A stretch of 64,000 nt of DNA from Chromobotia macracanthus (Eukaryota; Chordata; Actinopteri; Cypriniformes; Botiidae): assembly GCA_036877525.1 (NCBI GenBank), contig JAZGTH010000087.1:3852001-3916000 (forward strand), in the 5' to 3' direction. The translations under genes were made by a program, and so were the position numbers. Below the pieces are notes generated by a model. The model saw only the letters and a program-made list of their open reading frames with translations. It did no database searches and had not been told where the DNA came from. The stretch's first letter is position 1. Each line of letters opens with the position of its first letter. Shown here piece after piece: positions 32,389-47,300 of the stretch.

Positions 32389-35300
32389 ATGTCCGAGAAG
32401 TCAGGGCAGAGCACCAAGGCAAAGGATGGCAAGACCAAGTATGCAACCCTTAGCCTCTTCAACACCTACAAGGGCAAATCTCTGGAGACCCAGAAAACTG
32501 CAGGTGAGACACTTGAGCATCCTTGCAGTACAAAACTTCTCATTTAAAATTATAGTATAAAAATGTTCATTCTTTTTAATACCTTCATGCTGATTTTAAC
32601 ATTAAAAATCATATTCAATCATAAAAATTATATTATGGTAGTAGGACGCTGATGAGGAAAACCATGGGGAATAATGGGGTGTAACTCGAAAGAAAAATGT
32701 ATCAGCTTCATTTTGTTTATGCACAACATAAAATAAATGTATTTAGGTACTTCTGTTTTCCTTCTCATTTGATTTTGGGTTAAAATGTGGCCTAGAAAGG
32801 TTTGAGTAAGAATCACCAGTTAAATGTGCGACTCTTTTGATAAGAGTCCACTCTAAGCATTGTTCATTAGAGGAGACTGTCATCTAATGGACTACAGTCT
32901 TGGACTGACCACCACATTCCCACTCAGCGTTCTGTGCATCACTGGATCAAATAAACAGCCTTTGTCCTCTTGATCACCACCATGCATTTATATGAGCTTT
33001 TGGAGACAGTAGACATGCACTTGTTAACATCCAGTGTTACTGTTATGAGGCTTTGCTTGGTAAAAATTACATTCACTGTTTGGCCAGAGACAGATTTCTG
33101 TTCTGTAATGAGGAGATTAATGGGATAGAAAATCACCAGTATTGAAATCTTTGCTTTTTCCACTCAGTTGCAGCCAGACATGGGCTCCAAAGTCTGGGCA
33201 AAGTTGCGGTCAGTCGGCGCATGCCCCCTCCGGCCAACCTGCCCAGTCTGAAAGCAGAAAACAAAGGCAACGACCCAAACGTTAGTATCGTACCTAAGGA
33301 CGGCAGCGGATGGGCCTCCAGACAGGATCAGCCAGGAGACGAACGGTATGAAAGTGTTTCTTCCTGACTCCTCCCCTTTAACCCAGGGTACAACCACCTC
33401 CAACTGCTAACGTTTTGTATTTTAATTAGATGATGATTCGGGTGTAGTGCCTGCTGTTGATTTGGGAGTTTGGGAGTTATTAACACTCAGTCAGTCTGTG
33501 ATATTTTTGGCATCTGTAGATGCTGCTGTGCCAGTAACACACTGCTTATATGGTTGTAGGCAACAAGAGACCCCTCCACCACAGCCCAAGCCACCTGTAT
33601 CCCAGGCCTCTGATCCTCCAGTGGGAAGCAGTCGTTCCTGGGCCAACAGCAAACAGTCTGGGCAGCTAGATGGTAATGTTTCTTCTCCTTATAGCGCTCA
33701 GTGTACAGTACTGCAACCCTAGCTGTAAATGCTTATATTAATGCATATACATTTTAGACAAAAGAATATCAAAATGATCATTGTTTTAAGTGTTGAAGTA
33801 AAAAACTTCAATGTGCTTATATGTGCAGGAGCTCCTCGGATGAGCAGTCAATTCCACCAGGAGTTTCCAAGTTTGCAGGCTGCGGGTGAGGTGGAAAAAC
33901 CAGGCGAGCAGGAAGATGAGCCCTATGGACCAGGCCCAAGCCTTAGGCCTCAGAGTAAGAATCTCATCCTTTCCATGTCATTCTTTGTGACATCTTCATT
34001 TTCACAGATTAATTTTAACAATAACAAAAGCAAGAGTATGAGTGGTGGGTGTATAGTCCATCTTGTGTTATGGATTTGGGTGTTTATCATTAAGCTCACA
34101 ATGCATTGAAAGCTGTCTTTCCACAAATTTGCAGTGGACATACAAATGATGGAAAACATGCATTGTAAATCAAACATTATTTAGGACCTTAAGGCAGTAC
34201 TACATGTTGTACTACATACAACTGACTTTTGCTGGAATTAATCATGACACTACATAAGCTAGAGTAAGTTATTGGGTTCCTGTAGCTCAACTACAAAGGC
34301 TGTGAGTTCAATTCCCAGGGAATATGCATAATGCCAAAATGCACAAATGTAAATGTAAAACACATTCTGCATTGTGTTAATAATGATCCCTCTGTAATCT
34401 CTTATGCTCTCTGTCTTGCCTTATTTCTTAACTATCTTTGCACAGATGTGGGTAGCTGGCGAGAAGGTGGAGGCAGAAACCTCAATGTTGCTCCCTGCTC
34501 CTCAGAGACAGACAGTAAACCAGCTGAGGAGTCAGGAGTGGGTCGAAGCACTCCATCTCCATCAGGAGATTCTGATGAAACGGGCAAACCCTCTGCTGGG
34601 GAGGGCCGAGATAAGAGAGAAACCAGAGACAGGCTTCCCCCTGCTGGCCCTCAGCATAAACTCAATGGTGGGCAACAGCCACCTGGAGGCATGTCATCAC
34701 AGTTCCATGCCCAGTTTAGGAGTATGATGCCATCATATGTGAGTGATGACAATTCAGCCACTCTTTATCATTACTGTATTAAAGTTCCTGTGCTGTTGCC
34801 TTTTTTATAATTGATCTTTTGGCTGCCTACAACGTGGCATGCTGCTGTGTTTTCTTTCTGTAACTTTTGTAAAGTGTGTGTGGCAGTGGCATTTTTCATC
34901 TTTTTGGTCTTTTCAGATGTTTAATGCTTACCCTCGAGGGCCATTTCCTCCTGCGCAAGGCAGTTTTAGATACTCTGGACAACAGGAAATGTCAAAGTAA
35001 GTGACCCTGCAAGAACTGATAATGGATGGAGCTTAAGATTCAAGACATAGGGTTAAAGGGGGTTTTTACTTTACTCTTCCTTTACCTGTACAGGCTGGGT
35101 TCAGACAGCAGTCTGACTCAGATATGCTTAGTTATATTTAGTATATCCACTGTGGTGTAATTCCATGTGTAGACACAAACATTGACAAAAATGAATCTGA
35201 TGTGCTGTCTTAACAAATCTATAGAAACCGATTTCACAGGTGTATTTGTTGGGTATTGCTTTTGTTAGAAACTTGAAGTTACCTTTTAAATTTGTAGTTT

Positions 35301-38300
35301 GTGTATTTTATGTTACATAATGTTTTTTAAGGTTAATCCCTGTTTGACAAAATAAATTTCATAGTCTGAGATGCTTCCCGGTTGTTGGGAGTGTTGTAAT
35401 ATATCATAGTTTTTATTTGATCTCCCTCCTCCCTTTAGGGGTCTACGGTCTGGTGGGAGACCCTCACAGGCTCCCTCTCAGTCATGGCTGCAAGATCCAG
35501 ACCGGCCATCAATTGTTAGTGCCACTGAATTAAAAGAGCTGGACAATCTGGACACTGAGGCAGATGAAGGCTGGGCAGGTGAGAGAGATCATCAGCTTAA
35601 ACTAGAGCTGAATGTGACTTGTGCAACAATACAGAATATAACATAAGGGTCTTGAGATATGATACAAAGGCCACATCTTTGTACACAGATCGTTGTTGTT
35701 TTGTTACCATATGTTTTTTTGCATTGTCTTATTTAGGTGCGCAAATGGAAGTTGACTATACAGAGAAACTAAACTTTAGTGACGATGAGGAGAACCACAC
35801 AGCTAAAGAGAAAGGAGATAACTGGTAAGCAGTCAGATAACTGGTAAGTAACCATTTTTAATCTTGGCAAAACATTGGCATGTGTTCTGAAAATTCTTTG
35901 TGAAATACAGGGAGTGGATGGCTAAAGTAGATCGAATGCGGTCAAGAAACAATGATACCCAGGAAGGATGGAAAGAAGGAGCAGAAGAAAGATCTGACAG
36001 CAAAAGTTCATGGGCAGAGAGTGGAGACCCCAGGGCTCCCTCCCCAGCCAATATTGGCCACTATAGCAAGACTGCACAGGACCAGCAGGTATGGCATGAA
36101 CAGGGTCAAAAATTGGGGGAATATTGACAATACCTAAAACACCTAAATTCCTGACGTTCCATGGGTGCAGCTGTTTGTATGTCATGTAGAGACTGTTGGT
36201 TAGACATAAATGAATGTCAGATGGGTGTGGGTAATTTTTGCTTCTTGCCCCATTACCTTTAGTTTAGTTTTGCTGCAATATACATAGTGAAAAGTGGTAT
36301 AAAAATTAAATTTAAAAAAAATTGAAATGCTGTTTTGGCTTTGTTTTGCATCCAATAGTGGAACCGATTTGTTAATAGTGTATTGACACCCTGTTACAAA
36401 TTGTGCAGGGACAAACAGTTTTACGTTCTATGGGAAGTGGTGGACCCCGTGTTACAAAGCCGCCCATTACAGCACCTTCTGCCGGTGAGGAGGAAACTGA
36501 GGCATGGCGACAAAAACGGAAGAAGCAGTCAGAGCTTTCAGAGGCAGTGGAACGTGCTCGTAGACGACGCGAGGAGGAGGAACGGCGTATGGAGGAGCAG
36601 AGACTTGCTGCCTGCAAAGAGAAGCTCAAACAACTGGAGGAGAAACGCCGACCTTCTACAACTATAGAAACTACTACTAAACCAACTGTGCAAACACACA
36701 GTGATCACCAGGAAGTGACTGAAACTGTGCCTAAATTACCTGCTGAAACTCCTCCCCCTCAGTTGCCACCTCCCCCTGCACAGCAACCCTGCCCCCCTAT
36801 GCCAACTCATGAAAGGACAGAGCCTAGTGTGGAGGAGGTGCCACAATTTGTTACCCGGCAACCTACCCCTCCTGTCCGCAGAACTGCTCCAGAGCCACAA
36901 AGCAAGGTTGATGCTGCAGTAACCGAGGAGGTACATAGACAGGTGGAGAGGCAACCAATGAGAGACTACTTCAGTGCTGAGGAGTCTAGAGGTAAATGTG
37001 TGTGGTTGAAATCTTTAAGTATAGTTCACTAACAACAATATACACGTGTGTGTGTGTATATATATATATATTATATTACACATACATATACATATGTATA
37101 CATGTGTACATGTTATGTATATATGTATATGATTTTACAATAAATATAATTTTCATCTTTTACTCACTGTCATGTTTTTTTAAATCTTTAAGAATATCAC
37201 CAGAAGATGTATTTATAGCAGAATGTCTGCCCACTTCTTTTTTCCATGCCATAAATATCAGTAAATGAGAGTGGTTAGAACATTCTGCTTCTCTATAAAT
37301 TTCTATACAAATAATACAGGTTTAATACCACATGGGGGTGAGTAAATGAGAATCTTTTAATTGGTTTTCGAGTTCACATAGATTTGTCTATGAGCTCAGC
37401 TTTTATGATCTCAGAGTTTAACTGCACTGTTTTTCTAACACTGTGAACTAATTTTAGATGATAAAAAGTGATTTCATTTTTGATCACTTTCAGTTGAGGA
37501 GCCTCAGCTGTCTCTGTCCAGACTGGATCGCTCTATTAGTGAAGATGCACCTCTTACACAACTGGAAAATGAAGGAGACACAGGGGCTGCTGTTCGTCCC
37601 TCAGTCACCTCTGGATATTCCAAACAGTTCCAGAAGTCTTTGCCACCAAGATTTCTCAGACAACAGGTTCTCTGAGCTTGTCTTGATTTTGACTGTTGCT
37701 TGCTTCTTTCATTTTAATGTTATCTTGAGTCCTTTAAAAATTATAGAACAGCATTTTGTTCAAAACTACTGTTTTGGTAGTTGTAACATGCTTAAATATA
37801 GTTCATTTAATTTTATTTTAATTAATTCAGCAAGTCATTTATTTTTCATCATAAATTGTTTAGGAACAGCTCAAACAGCAACAGTGGCAGCAGCAGCATC
37901 AGGGTGGAGGTGGTCCAGTCTCTCCCTCAGGGGGTTCTGTCCCCCCTCAGCATAGATCCCTCTACCAGCCTCTTGGCCCTCACCACCAACACCTTGCCTC
38001 GATGGGCTTTGACCCACGCTGGCTAATGATGCAATCGTACATGGACCCCCGCATGATGTCTGGACGCCCACCAATAGACATGCCTGCTATGCACCCTGGT
38101 ATGTCTTGCTTTTTCTTCATGGGTAGAATAAGATGTTTTGAGATGTTTGGGATGTCATCCTCATAAGCTGAAATTATTTTTCTCCTAGAATTACAAACAG
38201 TACAAAACGCATTGTTCTCCCTAAAGGCACAATATGTAAGATTTTAGCATTAAAATTTCCAACAACACTATAACTTGTTCACATGTTTACTTACATTATC

Positions 38301-41300
38301 CCAAATTTCAGCTTCTACTGCTGTAAACACCATGGCAACACATGTTCTATGGCAAAATGTAACTCCAAAAAATGTAAACGTATGTGTAAATTAAATAACC
38401 CAAAGAGAGGTTTGGACAAGGGGAGAAATTAAATGAGGATCGATATTGGTTGTTATACTTAAATATTAAGTCTATCTTTGGCTGTGGGTATGTTAAAATT
38501 TACTTATACTATGAACTTTTAGTATGTTTGTTTTGAACATGTGAAACTGCACCACGTAACCCTCCCCTTTAATTTTAATAATTTAAACATTACTTGCTAA
38601 TTTATTACAAAAAAATAGTCAAGTGATAAAACGTAACTGTTATAAAACCCAAGATGATGAATGCTTTGTCACTGCGTTGTCATGCTGCCCCTTTGTTGAC
38701 CGTTAGCGGCAAACATTACATATTGTGTCTTTAATGCATCTCCATATTAAGACTTTTGAAAACATTATTTTTTTATAAAGTAATTAATGTGTGGTCATTG
38801 TAATTGTTTTTACTTGTCAGGGAGAATACCTCCAAAGCAATTGGTACGACGAGAACCCACAGACAACAGCAGCTCTGGATCAGACTCATTTGATCATTTA
38901 ACCCAACCAATCAAAGAACATGGTGTTCCTAGTGAACCTCGAATGGTCTGGGGTTCTGACCCTTATCCCCAGACAGAGCCCCTGTTGTCGTCTGCAACTG
39001 CTAAAGGGCGAGAAGATGGAAAGGAGTCGAGGTGGGTGACCAAATAACCTTCATATTGTATCCTCCCATCAGTAATGGCTAGTTTATTAAAGATTGATTT
39101 TTTTTTTTGTGTATGTGTTATGTTAGACTGGATGCTGGTCTGGAGCTAAACAGAGGACTATCAGGTGTCTACCCTCAGGACCATAGCCCAGTAGAGCCCC
39201 GGGGCAAGAGTGACTTCTTCAGGGATTCATCTGAGCCCTTGTCTGCTTTTACTCATGTTTCTGAAGAGGTACCAGGTCTAATGCATACTGACAGAACATC
39301 AATCATCTCTTCTTTTGAGCCTGAAGAGGCTAATCTCCCTGCTGCAGAGGAGGTTCAAGTTATTGGACATGCTGTGCTAAAAAGGAGTGTCTCTCAAGGC
39401 TCCAGTCATTCTATTAAACTGGAAGAGCCTAGATTTGAAGGTCTTACCATAGCGCAGAAAACACTGGACCTTCCTGAAACTGTGGAAAGGTCTGAGGACA
39501 AGTCCAGAAAAGAGACCTTTGGTCAAGGGCCCATAATCAACCGTTTCACCCCTCCTGTGGCTAATGATAGTATGCATAAAACAGACAAGTTACTCTTACC
39601 TGCACCCAGCAAGCAGAAATCTGAGATGCGCTGGGGATCTCGTGGATCAGGAGCCGGGAGAAGAGAGGGACCTGGAGGGGAGCGTCCAGTTAGGAGATCT
39701 GGACCTATTAAGAAACCTGTTCTACGGGACATGAAGGAAGAAAGAGAACAAAGAAGAGAGAAAGAAGAGCAGCATGAAAGAGGAGAGCGATCAAAAAAAG
39801 AGAGCACTGCTCCTAAAGGTGCTCCTACTGCTGCTGTAGAGATGTCAAATGGGCAGAAGCTCGCTGGAGAGGGAAAGAAGGGAGTGGCAGAAGCTGAGGT
39901 TGGGGCAACTGCTGGTGGAGCCAAATCCAGAGACCTCCAGACAGCAGTAGGTTCTGCAGCCACAACTGGTGCAGACGAAAAGCCAGACAAGCCTGCTTCA
40001 AGTGACAAACGTCCTGAACCCAAACTACCATCTCGCAAAGAGTCCAACCTCCCTCCTAGGGCTTACCGCAGAGAGGAGAGGGAGCGAGAGAGAGAACGTG
40101 ACAGAGAGAGGGATAGAGACATGGAAAGAGAGAAGGATTGGTCTTCCGATGCTAATTTTAAGGGCCGTGGTCGAGGAGAGTACTATTCCCGTGGCCGGAG
40201 TTACAGAGGCAGCTATGGTGGGAGGGGCAGAGGTAGTCGTGGCAGGAGTCGAGGGGAGTACCCATACAGGGAGCCACGATCACGCTCTGACTTGCCATTA
40301 AGTGCCACAGGGCCTGCTGGTTTCCGCTGCCGAGAAGAGAGTGAAACACGCAGTGAAAGCTCAGATTTTGAAGTGCTGCCCAAGCGCCGACGCAGGCGAG
40401 GCTCAGATACAGATTCTGAAAGTGAAGGCAGAGAATCTGCCAGTGACACTGGAGCTTCGGATCGTGAGCCTAGCACCAAACCGAGCAGGCCGATCCGACG
40501 TGAGTTACCAGAATCCCGCTCCGCTAAATCTGCCTCAGGATTTTCAGTTGGACATTTTTCAGAAAAATCTGGTCCTCGGGATGAGGAGGGGCGGTCAAAA
40601 CCAGGTTTTCTGTTAAAGGGTGAGGCTGCACGCCGGGGCAAGGGAAGCTTGCACAGCAGGAGAGGGGGTGGTAGGGAACGAGGCAGTCACAGGTCTGCTC
40701 CTTTCCGTCGGGCTCCTGTCAAAGAGGGCTCGCAATGGCCCTCGAAACCCATGGAGACCTTCCGGCCTGAGGAAGCTGACACGTCACGCACTGACAGCAC
40801 ACCCTCAGAACGACGACACACCAAATACGAGAACAGGAAAATTGGAGAGGCTGGACAAAGCATCAGAGAGAGACCTCGGAGACCACGAACTGCACGCCCT
40901 CCCAGACAGGACAAGCCCCCACGATTTCGGAGACTTAAAGAACGCGAGGCAGCAGTGATCTCTGGAGAAGCCACACCTTGCATTTCAGGACCTACAGCTC
41001 TCTCCCCTACATTGTCTAAAGCTCCTGGAACTCTTGTCACGTTGCCTGAGCGAGTGGCTGATACCAGTGCAGCAGCTTCTCTCATTACTGATGTGACTCC
41101 TCCTGAGCTTCCAGTCACAGAGGTGGTAAATCCTGAAGCAGGAGCCATCACGGTTGTTGCTGCTGGCAGCAAATCGCCTGACTTATCTAATCAGAACTCC
41201 TCTGACCAGGCTAACGAGGAGTGGGAGACGGCCTCTGAGAGTAGTGACTTCAATGAAAGGAGAGAGCGAGAGGACAAAAAACAACTTGAAGTAGCTGTGA

Positions 41301-44300
41301 CTACAAGCACTGCTGTTTCCTCTGTGCCTGCACAGATCTGTGGGGCACAGAACAAGTTATCCACGGAAGGTGTGCCAATTCCAAAACGAGAATCGGCTGT
41401 ATCAGCCAAGAGGAGCTTCTCTAGTCAGCGACCTGTGGATCGACAAAACCGACGGGGAAATAGTGGACCCAGAACAGGTCGGGGGTATGCAGGAGGCAAG
41501 AGTGAGAGAAGGGGAGGATCTGGAGCCAAATCTGGACGTAGAGGGTGAGTCCTGAAGTGGCTAGACAGAGGATAACTATTGCTTATAGTAGTTTATAGTG
41601 GTAATTAAATAGGTAAAGTGTAACACATGGATGTGATTAAGAATTTTGTTTAGCACTGCATTTTCACTATGACTATGAAGACAAGAATTACTATGACTTG
41701 GGTTTAGGGATTTGATTAAATAGAACTTAATCCTACATAAACTTAGCCATAAAACTTGTATCATTTGTGCAACACATGAATGACGCATCAAATTGTGCTT
41801 TGGTTATGGAGAAGAACTGTGCTGTTTTATAAATGAGCGGTGTAACAATATTCAAAACTGAACCAAAAGAGATGCAATACACCACCCACAGTATGTTCTG
41901 CAGTACTCTCATGGCATACAGAACGCTCCCTGCTCTAAATATAAATCAACATGATTGCAGCACACTGCTGGGAAGCAAGTTTGTATAGTATAATAATGTA
42001 TAGTATGACATTTTACTGGAGGGTTTGTAAGGCACTGTTCTTTGTTAAACTGCTTTGGAATATTCTTTACAAAAAACACTACACAAAACCATTGAATTGA
42101 GTGACTCCACCTAAAAATGCAGGGATGGTTTTTAATGTCTTTCTGCAATGAGTCCAAATCACCCCCAAAAATCATCGGTATTAAGTATTAAGTAAAGTGA
42201 ATATCATGTTCTTTAGCATTGCTGGTGCCATGCCATGAACCCTGCTCCCACAGTAAAGAGTAGAATAGCATAGTATAAAAATATAGAAACATTTATTTTG
42301 TTGAGCTAATATTTCTTTCATCTCTACAGTGCTGCTGTGCAGAATGCAGAAGCTGCTCAGGTCAATACTGGTCAGAAGACTGGAAAAGAACCAGCACTCA
42401 GTCGCAGGAAAGAGGAAGCAAAGCAAGCTGTCAAAAAACCCAAAGAGAAGGAAAACGCTCTGTCTCAATTTGATCTCAACAACTATGCCAGTGAGTGTTC
42501 AGTACTGCTGTCTTGAATCTGTCCTTCATTTTACACTGTCCTAACCACAAACAAAGTTCCAGCAAGAAGCAATGTGTCATGTCCACACTGAAAATGAAAA
42601 CGCTGCAAAATTACAGCCAATTGAAACAACGTGTGAATAAGCTTGTTTATGTGCTCTGTTAGCTTTCATTTCTTGTTCATTTCCTGCATTGTTCCTGTTC
42701 AGAACAAGTTACATGCTGCAACTTTTCCAGTGACCTAGCAGTCCTTAAAAATGGCAGGCTAACAGGCTCAAACTTTGAACAATGCTGCTGTGCTTGTCCT
42801 CCCTACCCCAGGTGTTGTAATCATTGACGACCATCCAGAGGTCACAACACTTGAAGACCCTCAGTCAAATATGAACGATGATGGGTTCACAGAGGTTGTT
42901 TCACGGAAACAGCAGAAACGCCTGCAGGACGAGGAAAGGAGGAAGAAAGAAGAGCAAACTACACAGGTGAGGGAAGAACAGCAGGTAACATCAGATAGAC
43001 TGTCTTAATTATATTTGACAATTTGTAACATTTATAGATTACTCAAACTGTAAAATGATTAAGTTATATAACTGTAATTAACTTGGTTAACTAGCACCTG
43101 TTTAGGGTGTAGAACTAGTGCAATCCTATAGACAGAAAATTAGTGTAGTTCATTTTGTCGTGCATTGTACTAATTTAATGACAGTACTAATGCTATTAGT
43201 TTAATTCTAATTTTATAATATGACTAGCTTTGACGCTGTGTTCACAGTGTGTAGAAAATGTCACCTATTGTGTTCTTCATCTGTCCATATTCTCTGCAGA
43301 ATTGGACTAAAAAGGGCTCTGGAGAGAAAGGTAGAGGAGGTGGTTCAAAATTGCCTCCCCGATTTGCCAAGAAGCAGCAACAGCAACAAATTTCAGCCCC
43401 AGCTACACAGACCCAGGCTGTTCCCCAGCAGCCTCAACCACAGCCAGCCATCTCTGTGTCACAGCACAACCTGCCCGCATCCAATCAGAGCACCAACTCA
43501 CCCCAGCCTCTTGAGGGTGCTGTAGCACCCTTAGCCTCAGCACCTGTAGAATTCCCTCCCAAGAACCAGACCCACAACACTCTCGGTACAGAACTGTGGG
43601 AGAACAAGGTGGCTGGCAACACTGTTCTCTCTGATGTGAAGAAACGTAAGTTTGCCTTTTTATAGTTTTGTCGGATGTTATTTGAACTACATTTAATGCT
43701 TTGATTGAATGCAATTACGTTCTGTAGTATTTAACTGAAATAGCTTAAAGGAGTGATTTTAACCAAACAAAGTAAAAATTATTTTTGAAATTGAGTTTTG
43801 TTTTCCCTGTATTTCCCTGCCCTTATGAACGTACTTACCTGTTTGTTGCTTGTTGCTGTAGTGACCCATGTCTAAAGGAGTTTTTTTTTTTTTTTCCCTG
43901 TTGTAGTTGGACCCATCAGCCCTCCTCAGCCTCCCTCTGTCAGTGCCTGGAACAAACCGCTCACTTCATTTTCAGGCACTGTTACACCTGAGGTGAGATG
44001 ATAATTTAATACATTAAGTTGTGAGAATTATACAAGGCTGTTATCCTTGCACATCTAGAGTATCTTGTCATAAAAGTAAGAAGTGATAATTATTCATTTT
44101 GCCCTTTGGTGTTTTTTAGGGTGTGAAAGTGGGCACAGAAAGCGGGGTTGAGCTGGGCATGGATAGCATCCAGTTTGGTGCTCCCTCCTCAGCAGGCAGC
44201 ACTGACAGTGATGGTGTGCCTGCCCTGCTGGAGAAAACCTCTGACAATAAACTACCGGAACCCAAAGAGCAGAGACAGAAGCAGCCTCGCGCTGGACCTG

Positions 44301-47300
44301 TCAAACCTCAGAAGGTAGTCCTCACTCTCACATATTTCCATGAGCATGAAAAAAAACACAGGATGGGATTTCAGCCTGCTAATTATTAAAGTGAATAAAT
44401 GTCTATATCTACACTTTATAAACTAAACCATTTCAATCACTATTCCACAGTTACCTGACATCCCTCCTCCAGAGCACAAGGAATATAAACCTGGTCCCAT
44501 TGGTAAAGAGCGTTCGCTCAAGAACCGTAAGGCTGCCAAAGATGTGCGTCAGTCTGATGGAGAAGGCCTGGATAAAAGTGGAGCTGGAGGTGGTAGAGAC
44601 AGAGATTCCAACTCACCCAGTAAAGACAAAGTTCCTGAGCTGGGTGGAGATATTGAGGGCATGATCACTGCTCCATCAGCAGAATACTCCAGTAGCTCAA
44701 AGGTGAAGAATCCTATTTCACTGCCTTAATACTTACATGTGATGCTAATGTTTTGTGGAACTTTTTTTTGAATTGTCAAGCCTCTGTATACCAAAAATTG
44801 AGCCTTGATGAATAATGGAAGGTGTGCCAAATCCTGCTTCTGGGGGCCCAGAGTTTAGCTCCAACTTGCCTCAGCACACCTGCCTGGAAGTTTCTAATCT
44901 GCCTAGTAAGACTTTAATTAGCTGGTTCGGGTGTGTTTGATCAGGGTTGAAGCTAAATTCTGAAGGACACTGGCTCTCCAGGAGCAGGATAGGGCACCCC
45001 TGTATTGCTGCGTTGGTCATTAATGGTATATGTTAGGCAGCTTCATAACTTTGCCTTGGTGTTGGATTCGTATCAGCAGAATTTACAACAGCGTTTAATA
45101 CATCACACAAAACCAAATGTTTTGCAAGGAGTATAAACAACTGAACATAATTAACAAGCATAAACTATAATGACAGTGAATCACTGGCCCAAAAGTGTGT
45201 CTAAATCACTCTAAAACTTGCCCAGGCCACTCATTGCTGTTGGGTTGGCTTTTGTTGTCACCGATGGTTTTGTTTGTTTTCTGATGATCAACTTTTTCAT
45301 GTGCAGGAATCGGTGACTGATTACACAATCCCATCTTCCTCATTGGCTGACAGTGTCCCTACTGCAGGGACCAAGATGGAGGAGAGCCTTGTGACACCTG
45401 TTAGTACTGTATTCACGTTACATGTATGTATTAGTGTGTGCGTGTGTGTGTTCTAATCACTGATTTTGGTTATGTTGGGTTAGGTGGCACTTCCTCGTTC
45501 ATTGCCTCTTCCACGAAGAGAAGCCCTACAGCAGGGCTCCAGTCTCACCACAGTCTCTCCTGCTACTGTAGACCTCACGCTCAAAGTAAGATGCACATCC
45601 TTCAAGCTGTATCGACTGGTTTGTTACTGTGTATTGCTGTTGTCATTTGTAATCTTAATTCTTTTACATCCTATTTATTTGCTACTGTTCCTTTAAGACT
45701 GCTATATGTAAATGACCTCTTATGATTGGCTAACCTGTTTGCATGCAAAATGACTGATAAAGCCCATATCAAGGTGAATGTTTGATTGTCATATTACGTA
45801 ATCAAAACTTTTTTAGTTTTAAAAAGCACACAAAGTAGCAAAAAGAAAAAGTCTTCAGCTGTGTTGCTATTAATAGCATTGATATTTCCGCACCTTAAGC
45901 ATATTTTAAACTGTGCTCCTCCTACAGATGGAGTCAGCGCGTAAGGCGTGGGAGAACTCTCCCAGTCTCGTGGAGAAGAACTCTCCCGTCACCTCTTCTG
46001 CCTCCCCCATCACCAGTGGAGGAGGAGCAGGCAGTGCCTCCTTCAACTCCTTCTCCAGCGCTTCTGTGCCTCAGATACCTGTGGCCTCCGTCACCCCCAG
46101 CACCCCCCTGTCTGGTAACAGTACATACTTCACACTCTGACCCATCTGTGAAACTTGATGGCCTGTAAAGCCCCTTTTACACCTGGTATCCACTTAAAAG
46201 CACATGCAGAAGTAATCAAAACACGTGAACACATTATATTCGTAGTGTGAGCATTAATGTATTGCAGCAAGAGTAAAGAACCACCTACTCACCAACCGTG
46301 TCATCACTGCAGCAAAATGTTGTCAAAAAACATCCAGTACATTCCCAGGGAAACGCATGCTAATAAAATGCATAACTTGAATATACTGTAAGTCGCTTTG
46401 GATAAAAGCGTGCGCCAAACGCATGAACGTAATGCGTACGACAGTACAACAGTGTTTCAAGATCTAACCTTGGGCTAACCTTGGTCTACAGGATCTGCAA
46501 CCTACACAACGTCTTCACTCAGCACAAAGAGCACATCGGCATCTGACCCTCCCAACATCTGTAAAGTGAAGCCCCAGCAGCTGCAGATTTCAGGAATGTC
46601 CAGCACTAACTTTTCCCAGCTGGGCTGTGCACCTTCTCTCTTGCCACAACAGCAGCAGACCCCACAGGTGTTTGTGTCTCAGTCTGCAGCAGGTAAATGC
46701 ATAGTAAATCATTTGTCTTATTTTGAGGTCATTCAGAATGTTAGTGTTATTGTCAATTTGAACAAGTGCTTAAAGTTCTGTTGGTTTCTGATTATGTAGG
46801 TTCTGCAGCCCAAATCCCAGCCTTCTACATGGACACCAGCCACTTGTTCAGTACTCCCCACCCTCGCTTGGCTCCTCTCTCTATAGCTCAGCAGCAAGGA
46901 TTTCAGCCTGGACTCTCACAGGTATAACTCTTCTTGAAGTGGCCTTAATTACGATCAGGCCCTTAAATCATAATTGAAAAAGTCTCCCACCTCAGTTTTG
47001 TGCAGGATTATGTAGGTTAACAGGTTTATTGACTGGTTTTGATTGTCTTCTGTAGCCTACAGCAGTGCAGCAGATCCCCATTCCCATTTACGCTCCGCTG
47101 CAGGGGCAGCATCAGCACCAGGCCCAACTGGGCCTGAACACTGGACCTTCTGTATCTCAACCTCAAGACCTCTTCAGTTCCTCCATACAGCCGTACAGGT
47201 ACTGTGGACTGACCTACTCTTAACATCTCAGATCTTCTGCAGCATTTATACATAAATCTTCCTTCACGGTACACAGCATGCCATGAAGTCATTCAAATTT

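Noticed and set aside
36996..37268. 90-aa frame in a PRRC2C intron
   Set aside because: It reads through a TG/TA microsatellite, giving tyrosine/isoleucine/valine-rich nonsense.
37500..38100. CRISPR-like or short tandem array
   Set aside because: CAG/CAA-rich codons encode glutamine runs in PRRC2C; there is no repeat-spacer structure, and the genome is eukaryotic.
39523..40047. 174-aa minus-strand frame inside the PRRC2C giant exon
   Set aside because: Shadow of the purine-rich coding strand; serine/proline/leucine-rich with no start context or homology.
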